A stretch of 64,000 nucleotides of DNA from Streptomyces netropsis (GTDB lineage: Bacteria; Actinomycetota; Actinomycetes; Streptomycetales; Streptomycetaceae). The first letter of the stretch is position 1, and every line of letters starts with the position of its first letter. The DNA lies in contig NZ_JACHJG010000001.1 of the NCBI RefSeq assembly GCF_014203545.1, positions 248,001-312,000 of the forward strand, read 5' to 3'. Positions 35,184-42,127 of this stretch are shown here, one piece after another. The notes below the pieces were generated by a model, which had not been told where the DNA came from, searched no databases, and saw nothing but the letters and a program-made list of their open reading frames with translations. Both the position numbers and the translations under genes were made by a program.

Positions 35184-36632
35184 TTACTTCGTGGCAGCCG
35201 CCTCGCTCTTGCGGCGGCGGTCCAGGACGATGCCGATGACCAGGACGATCACGCCCAGCAGCGTCGAGAGAAGGACCTGCTGACGGTTGTCGCCACCGTC
35301 GTAGACCATGTAACCGAGCACGAAGGTGATCATGCCGATGGTCAGCCACGTCAGGTACGGGAAGAGCCACATCTTCACGAAGTGCCGCTCCGGCGTCTCG
35401 CGCTCGATGATCTTCCGCATCTTCAGCTGGGTGAAGCAGATCGCCAGCCAGACGAAGAGGGCCACCGCACCGGAGGCGTTGAGCAGGAACTTGAAGACCG
35501 TGTCCGGCCACATGTAGTTGAAGAACACCGACAGGAAGCCGAAGACGACCGAGCCGAGGATCGCGGCCCGCGGGACGCCGTTCGGGCGGACCTGGGCGAA
35601 CGCCTTCGGGGCGTCGCCGCGCTGGCCGAGGGAGAAGGCCATGCGGGAGGCGGTGTAGAGGCCGGAGTTCAGGCACGAGAGCACCGCGGTCAGCACGATC
35701 ACGTTCATGATCTGGCCGGCGTGCGGGATGCCGATCGTGTCGAGGGCGGCGACGTAGCTGCCCTTCTCGGCGATCTCCTTGGAGTCCCAGGGGAGCAGCG
35801 AGACGACGACGAAGATCGAGCCCAGGTAGAAGACGCCGATGCGCCAGATCACGCTGTTGGTGGCCTTGGTGACCGCGCGCTGCGGGTCCTCGGACTCACC
35901 GGCGGCCAGGGTGACGATCTCGCTGCCCATGAAGGAGAAGACGACCATCAGCACACCGGCGAGGATGGCGCCCGGCCCGTTGGGCATGAAGCCGCCGTGC
36001 GCGGTGAGGTTGTCCAGCCCCGCGCCCGGGTTGTCCGAGCCCGGCAGCAGACCGAACACCGCGAGCCCGCCGATCACGACGAACGCGGAGATCGCGACGA
36101 CCTTGATGCCGGCGAACCAGAACTCGAACTCACCGTAGGAGCTGACCGAGCCGAGGTTGGTCGCGGTGAGCACCACCATGACGATCAGGGCCCAGGCCCA
36201 CTGCGGCACGGCCGGTATCCAGCCTTCGAGGATCTCGGCGCCCGCGGTCGCCTCGACCGCCAGCACCACGACCCAGAAGAACCAGTACAGCCAGCCGATG
36301 GAGAAGCCGGCCCAGCGGCCCAGTGCCCGGTCCGCGTAGGAGGAGAAGGAGCCGGAGGTCGGGTTGGCGGCGGCCATCTCGCCGAGCATCCGCATCACGA
36401 AGACGACCATCGCGCCCACGAGCGCGTAGGAGATGAGGATGGCGGGGCCGGCGGCGGCGATGCCGCTCTTGGAGCCCACGAAGAGGCCGGCGCCGATGAC
36501 GCCACCAATGGCGATCATGGACAGGTGGCGGTTCTTGAGCCCGGCCTTCAGGCCGTCCTGGCCGGACGCGGGGCCCTGGCCGGGATCGCCGGCCGTCGGC
36601 GCCTTCGTCATTGTCGGCGGTGTCGCGCTCAT
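35184..36632 (-). CDS. APC-family amino acid permease 3
   Basis: A 482-residue member of the same APC/GabP group as the two permeases at 29-32 kb, about 12 membrane helices. Helix 1 has GGVIGAGLFVGSKSGIAAAGP and helix 6 VVFSFMGSEIVTLAAGESED. It differs from copies 1 and 2 in helix 6 (FMGSE instead of xGGLE), so its substrate may differ. ATG 36632 follows AAAGGAAACG. The ribosome-binding site lies inside a GGAAACGTTCC near-palindrome. It is divergent from rpiB across ~150 bp. Confidence 0.9.
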   Translation of the reverse strand: MSATPPTMTKAPTAGDPGQGPASGQDGLKAGLKNRHLSMIAIGGVIGAGLFVGSKSGIAAAGPAILISYALVGAMVVFVMRMLGEMAAANPTSGSFSSYADRALGRWAGFSIGWLYWFFWVVVLAVEATAGAEILEGWIPAVPQWAWALIVMVVLTATNLGSVSSYGEFEFWFAGIKVVAISAFVVIGGLAVFGLLPGSDNPGAGLDNLTAHGGFMPNGPGAILAGVLMVVFSFMGSEIVTLAAGESEDPQRAVTKATNSVIWRIGVFYLGSIFVVVSLLPWDSKEIAEKGSYVAALDTIGIPHAGQIMNVIVLTAVLSCLNSGLYTASRMAFSLGQRGDAPKAFAQVRPNGVPRAAILGSVVFGFLSVFFNYMWPDTVFKFLLNASGAVALFVWLAICFTQLKMRKIIERETPERHFVKMWLFPYLTWLTIGMITFVLGYMVYDGGDNRQQVLLSTLLGVIVLVIGIVLDRRRKSEAAATK

Positions 36633-36786
36633 GGAACGTTTCCTTTGGTTCTCGGGTTTCGAGCTTCCGCATTAGAACTTTTTGCAGGTGTCTTTCGGAA
36701 GACCCGAATCCGTATCGTTGTATTCACGGGGTAACCCCCGGCCCCGACGACGAGTGCCCCCCGCGAGTCGTGCCACACTCGGACGC

Positions 36787-37275
36787 ATGCGCGTGTACCT
36801 CGGCTCCGACCATGCCGGCTACGAACTCAAGAACCACCTCGTCGAGTGGCTCACGGCCCAGGGCCATGACCCCGTCGACTGTGGTCCGCACATCTACGAC
36901 GCCCAGGACGACTACCCCCCGTTCTGCCTCCGCGCCGCGGAGCGGACCGCCGCCGACCCCGACAGCCTCGGGATCGTGATCGGCGGCTCGGGCAACGGCG
37001 AGCAGATCGCCGCGAACAAGGTCAAGGGCGTCCGGGCCGCGCTGGCCTGGAGCGAGCAGACCGCCGCCCTCGGGCGTGAGCACAACAACGCCAACGTGAT
37101 CAGCGTCGGCGGCCGGATGCACACCCAGGAAGAGGCGACGAAGTTCGTCGAGATCTTCCTCGCCACGCCGTACTCCGGTGAGGAGCGCCACACGCGCCGC
37201 ATCGAGATGCTCAGCGCGTACGAGACCACCGGCGAGCTTCCGGCGATCCCCGCCCACCACCCGCAGCAGGGCTGA
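36787..37275 (+). CDS. rpiB: Ribose-5-phosphate isomerase B
   Basis: A 162-residue LacAB/RpiB-family isomerase interconverting ribose-5-phosphate and ribulose-5-phosphate in the pentose phosphate pathway. The phosphate and ring-opening residues are in MRVYLGSDHAGYELK, VDCGPHIYD and IGGSGNGEQIAANK. As in the mycobacterial enzyme, the catalytic base is the Glu of GNGEQ and not the Cys used by E. coli RpiB. The ATG 36787 has at best a GGA upstream. CACACT ends 7 nt before it, so a leaderless start is possible. A compound copy of the dispersed palindrome follows the stop. Confidence 0.95.
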   Translation: MRVYLGSDHAGYELKNHLVEWLTAQGHDPVDCGPHIYDAQDDYPPFCLRAAERTAADPDSLGIVIGGSGNGEQIAANKVKGVRAALAWSEQTAALGREHNNANVISVGGRMHTQEEATKFVEIFLATPYSGEERHTRRIEMLSAYETTGELPAIPAHHPQQG

Positions 37276-37283
37276 TACCCCTT

Positions 37284-37384
37284 TGTCCTCAGGCGCCGGA
37301 CGGGCTGGAGCAGCCTGTCCGGTGCCTGAGGACACGGCACAGCAGCCCGTCCGGGCGCAAACCAGCCCGCCCGGCGCTTGAGGG
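37284..37384. repeat. Dispersed intergenic palindrome, copy 2 (compound)
   Basis: Arms 37284-37307 and 37311-37334 (core GGCGCCGGACGGGCTG) pair with two mismatches around GAG. Two further half-copies in inverted order, AGCAGCCCGTCCGG and CCAGCCCGCCCGGCGCTTGA, extend to 37384. It lies between rpiB and the glycosylase gene. Confidence 0.8.
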
Positions 37385-37453
37385 CCGGGGTCCGGGGCAG
37401 CGCCCCGGTCTTGAAGCCGCACCAGTCAACGCAACCCGTCCGGAGGACCCGCC

Positions 37454-38257
37454 TTGCCCGAGGGGCATACGATCCACCGCCTCGCGGCGGACCACCGTGA
37501 CCTCTTCGCGGGCCGCCCCGCCCGGGTGAGCAGCCCGCAGGGCAAATTCGCGGACAGCGCGGCCCTGCTCGACGGCCGGGTGCTGGAGACCGCCGAGGCC
37601 CACGGCAAGCACCTCTTCCTCGGCTTCGCCGCGACCGGCTGGGTCCACATCCACCTCGGCCTCTTCGGCAAGCTCGGCTTCGGCGCGGGCCAGGCGCCGC
37701 CGCCCACCGAGACCGTGCGGCTGCGGCTCGCGAACCCCGGCGCCTACGCCGATCTGCGCGGGCCCACCACCTGCGCGCTGATCACCGACGGCGAGAAGCA
37801 GGCGATACACGACCGGCTCGGCCCCGACCCGCTGCGGTCCGGCGACGACCCCGACAAGGCGTGGCGGCGGATCTCCCGGAGCCGCACCACGATCGCCGCG
37901 CTGCTCATGGACCAGAAGGTCATCGCCGGCGTCGGCAACGTCTACCGCGCGGAGGTCCTCTTCCGGCACGGCATCGACCCGTACCGCCCCGGCCGCGACC
38001 TCACCCGGTCCGCGTGGGACGCGATCTGGGCCGACCTGGTCGTGCTGATGCGCGAGGGCGTACGGAACAACCGGATCGACACCGTCCGGCCCGAGCACAT
38101 GCCCGAGGCCATGGGCCGCCCGCCGCGCGTCGACGACCACGGCGGCGAGGTCTACGTCTACCGCCGGGCCCACCTTCCCTGCCACGTCTGCGACGGCGAG
38201 ATCCGCACCGCGGAACTCGCCGCCCGCAACCTCTTCTGGTGCCCCACCTGCCAGTGA
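37454..38257 (+). CDS. nei: Fpg/Nei-family DNA glycosylase
   Basis: A 267-residue bifunctional DNA glycosylase/AP lyase for oxidised bases. It starts at TTG 37454, fixed by GGAGG 7 nt upstream and by the need for the N-terminal Pro-Glu (MPEGHTIH) that carries out catalysis after Met removal. The helix-two-turn-helix segment DQKVIAGVGNVYRAEVLFRHGIDP and the C-terminal zinc finger CHVC-x16-CPTC are intact. The MPEGHTIHRLA start is that of the actinobacterial Nei2 branch and not of Fpg, so oxidised pyrimidines are the likely substrate. Confidence 0.92.
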   Translation: MPEGHTIHRLAADHRDLFAGRPARVSSPQGKFADSAALLDGRVLETAEAHGKHLFLGFAATGWVHIHLGLFGKLGFGAGQAPPPTETVRLRLANPGAYADLRGPTTCALITDGEKQAIHDRLGPDPLRSGDDPDKAWRRISRSRTTIAALLMDQKVIAGVGNVYRAEVLFRHGIDPYRPGRDLTRSAWDAIWADLVVLMREGVRNNRIDTVRPEHMPEAMGRPPRVDDHGGEVYVYRRAHLPCHVCDGEIRTAELAARNLFWCPTCQ

Positions 38258-38282
38258 CCGGCCGGTGCCGCCCGGGGAGGTG

Positions 38283-39530
38283 TCAGAACCCGTGCGGCAG
38301 CCACGGCGCCACCGTGCTGCCGAAGGCCGAGGACGCCTCCTCCAGCGCGGACGGCCGCAGCTCCGTCACCAGGCCCGCGCCCGCCAGCGAGGTCAGTGAC
38401 ACCCCGCCCAGATACACCGTGCCCAGCTCCCGTACGGACAGGGCCAGATCCGGCGCGTCGTCGGTGCGCTCGCAGGACGCGCCCTTCGGGTCGCCGGTCA
38501 GCCGCCAGCGCCCGGCGTTCCAGGGGCAGAAGTCGTCCTCCACCTCGAACACCACGTCCACCGGCGTCCGGTACGTACGGGCGGACAACGCCGCGCCCAC
38601 GTCGACCAGTCGGACGTAGAGCGAGTCCCGCACCCCGATGTCGCAGCGCCGGACGTCGCTCACCAGGTGCAGCAGCGGGTCGTCGACGGGGCGGTTCGTC
38701 GCGGTGACCCGCGTCGTCAGGTCGATCTCGGTCAGGAAGCGCCACAGCGCGGCGTACGCCTGCGGGGTCAGTGCCTCCAGGTCGCGCAGGACCACCGTGC
38801 CCTTCGCGCCGGCCATGTCCCAGTCGGCGCGCACCGCGTAGCGCGCGTAGCCCACCACCTCGCCGTCGGCCTCCGCGAGCACGCACTGGAGCGCCGAGGC
38901 CCCTTCGCGCCGGTCCACCGCGTCGAGCAGCGGCTGCTTCTCCCAGCCCGGCTGCCGGACGAGCATGCCCGGACGGGCGGCTACCCGGCGCGCGTAGACG
39001 GCCTCGCAGGCGTCACGCGCATCCTCGGGCTTCGAGTAACGCAACCGCACGCCCTTCGCACCGTCCGACGCGTCGGTACCCGGCGGCACCGCCACCCGCA
39101 CCCGGGTGGTGTCGATGTTCGCGTGCAGGCTGTGCGTGGCGGCCCCGTAGCCGAACCGGCCGTAGATCGCGGGCTCCGAGGCGGTCAGCACGGCCAACGG
39201 CTCGCCCGAGGACCGCACGTCGTCGAGCAGACGCCGCATCATCTGCCGGAGCACCCCGCGCCGCCGGTACGTCGGCCGTACCCCCACCATCGTCACGCCG
39301 GCGGTCGGCACCGCCTCCCCGCCGGGCACCGTCATCCGGAAGGCGAACGAGCCCGCCGTGCCGACGACTTCGTCCCCCTCCCAGACACCGAAGGAGCGGT
39401 CGAAGCGCGTCAGCTCCCGCCACAGATCCCGCTCCTCGGCGGGCTCAGCCGCCCCGCCGAAGGCCAGTTCCAACGTGTCGTACCACTGATCCCAGTCGGA
39501 GGGACGCAGGACCCGAATTTCCATCGTCAT
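38283..39530 (-). CDS. Eis-like GNAT N-acetyltransferase
   Basis: A 415-residue protein with the Eis architecture: an N-terminal GNAT domain with the acetyl-CoA loop VTMVGVRPTYRRRGVLRQMM (~79-99), a second GNAT-like domain (~150-290) and a C-terminal SCP2-like domain. It ends in ...PWLPHGF, whose terminal carboxylate is the general base in mycobacterial Eis. Eis enzymes acetylate several amines of aminoglycosides and some peptides or proteins; the natural substrate here is unknown. ATG 39530 or ATG 39524 (MEIRVLRPSDW) could be the start; the second fits the family better but the ribosome-binding site does not decide. Confidence 0.88.
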   Translation of the reverse strand: MTMEIRVLRPSDWDQWYDTLELAFGGAAEPAEERDLWRELTRFDRSFGVWEGDEVVGTAGSFAFRMTVPGGEAVPTAGVTMVGVRPTYRRRGVLRQMMRRLLDDVRSSGEPLAVLTASEPAIYGRFGYGAATHSLHANIDTTRVRVAVPPGTDASDGAKGVRLRYSKPEDARDACEAVYARRVAARPGMLVRQPGWEKQPLLDAVDRREGASALQCVLAEADGEVVGYARYAVRADWDMAGAKGTVVLRDLEALTPQAYAALWRFLTEIDLTTRVTATNRPVDDPLLHLVSDVRRCDIGVRDSLYVRLVDVGAALSARTYRTPVDVVFEVEDDFCPWNAGRWRLTGDPKGASCERTDDAPDLALSVRELGTVYLGGVSLTSLAGAGLVTELRPSALEEASSAFGSTVAPWLPHGF

Positions 39531-39701
39531 GACCCATCCCTAGCAGCGCGTTCCCGGCCCACGCGAACGAATTTCGCCTAGGCTGTGGCTTTCCGAGTCG
39601 TTCCCGAGGCCCTCCTGGCGCCACACCGGCGCCTCCCGGGGGACGTGTCGGCGCGGCGTGAATCGACGCACCGCCGAATGGGTGGATAAGGTCCCGATGC
39701 A

Positions 39702-40841
39702 ATGACTGGCGGCGCGGAGACCCCGACGGCCCGGATGCGCAAAAGACTGCACCGGGTCCGCACGAGCGTGCGCAAAGCCGGTGTCGACTATTTCCGCGGC
39801 GACGGCTCCGACTGGCTGGCCCTGACCGCGCTGCTGCTCGCCGTCCCCGCCCTCGCGTTCGGCACCGTCGCCAACCCCGAGTGGTGCGACCCCGCGGCGC
39901 TCGTCCTGCCCATCGTGGCCGGCGGGCTGCTGCTGCGGCCCGCGAGCCTGCTCGGTCTGTACGCGGCCTCGGCCGCCGCCCTCATCGTGGAGTCGGCGAC
40001 GCTGGACGACCCCGGCTCCCACGGCGCCGACCGGGTCACCCCCGGCACCATCCTCGTCGTCGCCGCGGTGGGCTTCCTCGGGCTGCTCATCGCGCAGTTC
40101 CGCAGCCGCGTCGGGGTGCCCTGGCGGCGCGGCGGCACGATGCTCTTCGATCTGCGCGAGCGGATCCGCGTCCAGAGCAAGCTGCCGAAGCTGCCGCGCG
40201 GCTGGCACCGGGAGATGGCCCTGCGCCCGGCCGGCGGCCAGTCCTTCTCCGGTGACTTCGTCGTCGCCGGGCGGACGAACGGCGGCCGCACGCTGGAGGT
40301 CGTCCTGACCGACGTCTCCGGCAAGGGCATGGATGCCGCCTCCCGCGCCCTGCTGCTGTCCGGTGCCTTCGGCGGCCTGCTGGGCTCCCTGCCGCCCCCG
40401 CAGTTCCTGCCCGCCGCCAACGCCTATCTGCTCCGACAGGACTGGGACGAGGGCTTCGCGACCTCCGTCCACCTCGTCCTCGACCTCGACAGCGGCGACT
40501 ACGAACTGCTCTCCGCCGGCCATCTGCCGGGGCTTCAACTCAGCGCGGGCACCGGCCGCTGGGAGGAGAAGGCCGCCGAAGGCCCCCTCCTCGGGGTCTA
40601 CGACGGCGCGCGGTTCGACCCCGTCAAGGGCACGTTGCGCCCCGGCGACGTCCTCATGCTCTTCACCGACGGCCTCGTCGAGACGGCCGAACGGGACCTG
40701 ACCGAGGGCATGGACCGGCTCACCGGCGAGGCCGACCGCTACGTCACCTCCGGCTTCCACGGCGCCGCCTGGCACCTCATCGAGGCCGTCGCCAAGGACG
40801 TCAACGACGACCGGGCGCTGCTGCTCATCTGCCGTGACTGA
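39702..40841 (+). CDS. Membrane PP2C/SpoIIE-type serine/threonine phosphatase
   Basis: A 379-residue protein: a basic cytoplasmic N terminus, three or four membrane helices between ~40 and 130, and a C-terminal SpoIIE/PP2C-like phosphatase domain. Metal-binding motifs are GGQSFSGDFVV (usually GGDWYD or GGDFYD), LTDVSGKGMDAA, LLSAGHLPGL and LMLFTDGLVETAERD. In the first motif the position usually holding the first Asp is Gln, but the following GDF is kept. Such RsbU/SpoIIE-like enzymes dephosphorylate anti-anti-sigma factors. No sigma-factor gene is adjacent. TAAGGT (39687-39692) precedes ATG 39702 by 9 nt. Confidence 0.85.
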   Translation: MTGGAETPTARMRKRLHRVRTSVRKAGVDYFRGDGSDWLALTALLLAVPALAFGTVANPEWCDPAALVLPIVAGGLLLRPASLLGLYAASAAALIVESATLDDPGSHGADRVTPGTILVVAAVGFLGLLIAQFRSRVGVPWRRGGTMLFDLRERIRVQSKLPKLPRGWHREMALRPAGGQSFSGDFVVAGRTNGGRTLEVVLTDVSGKGMDAASRALLLSGAFGGLLGSLPPPQFLPAANAYLLRQDWDEGFATSVHLVLDLDSGDYELLSAGHLPGLQLSAGTGRWEEKAAEGPLLGVYDGARFDPVKGTLRPGDVLMLFTDGLVETAERDLTEGMDRLTGEADRYVTSGFHGAAWHLIEAVAKDVNDDRALLLICRD

Positions 40842-41032
40842 GCCACGCATTGTCACAAGCGCGTGACAGGCGACGGCTGATTCCGCGACGAATGCCACTG
40901 CTCGGTAACAGGTGTGCGAGTGCGCCCCCTACTCACGTTGCAGGTGGCAATGCGGGGTTGATAGACATGGCACGCCAGTGCGGGCCGTGGATGTTCGAGC
41001 GGCCTGTTGTGAGAGGTGACGGGGGTGAGCTC

Positions 41033-41365
41033 GTGAAGTTCGATATGGGTAACACGGCGTTGACGGGACTGATGTCTCGGACGCAGGGGTCGAGTGAAGA
41101 CCTTGGTGGTCTGATCCGCCAGCTGATTGCCGCTGCCGCACCGTTGGAGGGCAAGTTCAACGGTTCGGGCAAAGTGGCCTTCGATCAGTTCAAGGAGCAC
41201 TCGGACGATGTGACGGCCGCGCTGAACGGCTCGCTGCGCTCGATCCTGGGTGGTCAGTCGGGGATGGACACCTCGTTCGGTCAGGGTGACCAGGAGTCGG
41301 CCGACAACGCGAAGCAGCAGATGGCGGCGGCGAACTTCGACGCGGCTCGTTTCTCGGGCCGCTAG
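41033..41365 (+). CDS. WXG100-family (EsxA-like) protein a
   Basis: A 110-residue helical protein, the first gene of the type VII locus. GTG 41033 gives MKFDMGNTALTGLMSRTQGS, the usual beginning of this Streptomyces family. Two long helices flank a turn whose motif is FNG at residues 42-44, exactly where WxG sits in classical members. The C terminus ends AAANFDAARFSGR and has no YxxxD/E export signal, so it probably leaves the cell as a partner of another small protein. The region 40842-41032 upstream holds no gene and presumably contains the locus promoter, though no clear hexamers were found. Confidence 0.8.
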   Translation: MKFDMGNTALTGLMSRTQGSSEDLGGLIRQLIAAAAPLEGKFNGSGKVAFDQFKEHSDDVTAALNGSLRSILGGQSGMDTSFGQGDQESADNAKQQMAAANFDAARFSGR

Positions 41366-41384
41366 GAATACGGGGGTAGTTGAC

Positions 41385-41699
41385 ATGGGTGGCACGGGTA
41401 CGGATCGGCGTAGTTACGACATCGGCGCCTCGACCGAGGTGCAGGGGTCGCTGGACGGCATCATCGGCCGGCTGGAGACGGTGCTCGGCGAGCGCGAGGC
41501 GGCAGTGAAGGCGGCGATGGCCGACTTCCAGGCCGACGGCGTCTCGGACGAGTACCACGGCAAGGAGCAGCGCTGGGACAAGGCCGCCGCCGAGGTCCGC
41601 TCGATCATCAAGCTGCTGCGCACGACGATGGACAAGAACGACGGCACGGCGCACCAGACGCTGGCCAGGGCCAAGGCCGCCGTCGACAACATCGGCTGA
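41385..41699 (+). CDS. WXG100-size (pore-forming ESAT-6-like) protein b
   Basis: A 104-residue helical-hairpin protein 19 bp after protein a, from ATG 41385 behind GGGGG. Helix 1 is about 16-48, the turn is EYHGKEQRW (YHG at 57-59 in place of WxG), and helix 2 is about 60-100. Size, position and the heptad-like pattern match the small ESAT-6-like proteins of actinobacterial loci. With protein a it probably forms the heterodimer that is the usual substrate unit of ESX machines. Confidence 0.8.
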   Translation: MGGTGTDRRSYDIGASTEVQGSLDGIIGRLETVLGEREAAVKAAMADFQADGVSDEYHGKEQRWDKAAAEVRSIIKLLRTTMDKNDGTAHQTLARAKAAVDNIG

Positions 41700-41743
41700 C
41701 GCCGGGGCACAGGAAAGAAACGTTTTACAGAACGGGGGGCATC

Positions 41744-42127
41744 GTGTCCAAGTGGGACATCAAGCCGGATGGCGTTCGTGGAGTCCTGAGCAAGACCGCC
41801 GAGGCCGGCGGGAAGTTCGAGGAAGAGTTCAAGGCGTACGGCGAGGGCTTGGTGGGCGCCGCTACCTGGGCGGGCACGATGGTTCTGGGCGGGACCGAGA
41901 TCCCCAAGGGGGGTGCGTTCGGTCCCGTGGCCCAGGCGCTGCAGGAGTTCCAGCAGAAGACTGAGAACGACGTGAAGTTCCTCCCCGTCCGGACGGGGAA
42001 GTCCATCACCGGGGCGCGCCTGGCCACTGAGGAGTACCTCAAGGGCGACCTGGAGATGGCGAAGAACAAGCAGGAGGAGTACTCCAAGGCTCCGACTCCG
42101 GAAGAGATGAAGGGCCCCAAGAAATGA
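41744..42127 (+). CDS. DUF6507-type small type VII substrate with WxG and YxxxD motifs
   Basis: A 127-residue protein starting at GTG 41744 behind a run of G. It opens SKWDIKPDGVRGVLSKT, the DUF6507 signature as I recall it. Unlike the two genes before it, it carries both classical export features: WAG at residues 42-44 and YLKGD (YxxxD) at 98-102, followed by a short Lys/Pro-rich tail. The stop overlaps the effector start (ATGA at 42124-42127), so the two are translationally coupled and likely made as a pair. It could be the dedicated partner or targeting factor of the effector. Confidence 0.75.
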   Translation: MSKWDIKPDGVRGVLSKTAEAGGKFEEEFKAYGEGLVGAATWAGTMVLGGTEIPKGGAFGPVAQALQEFQQKTENDVKFLPVRTGKSITGARLATEEYLKGDLEMAKNKQEEYSKAPTPEEMKGPKK

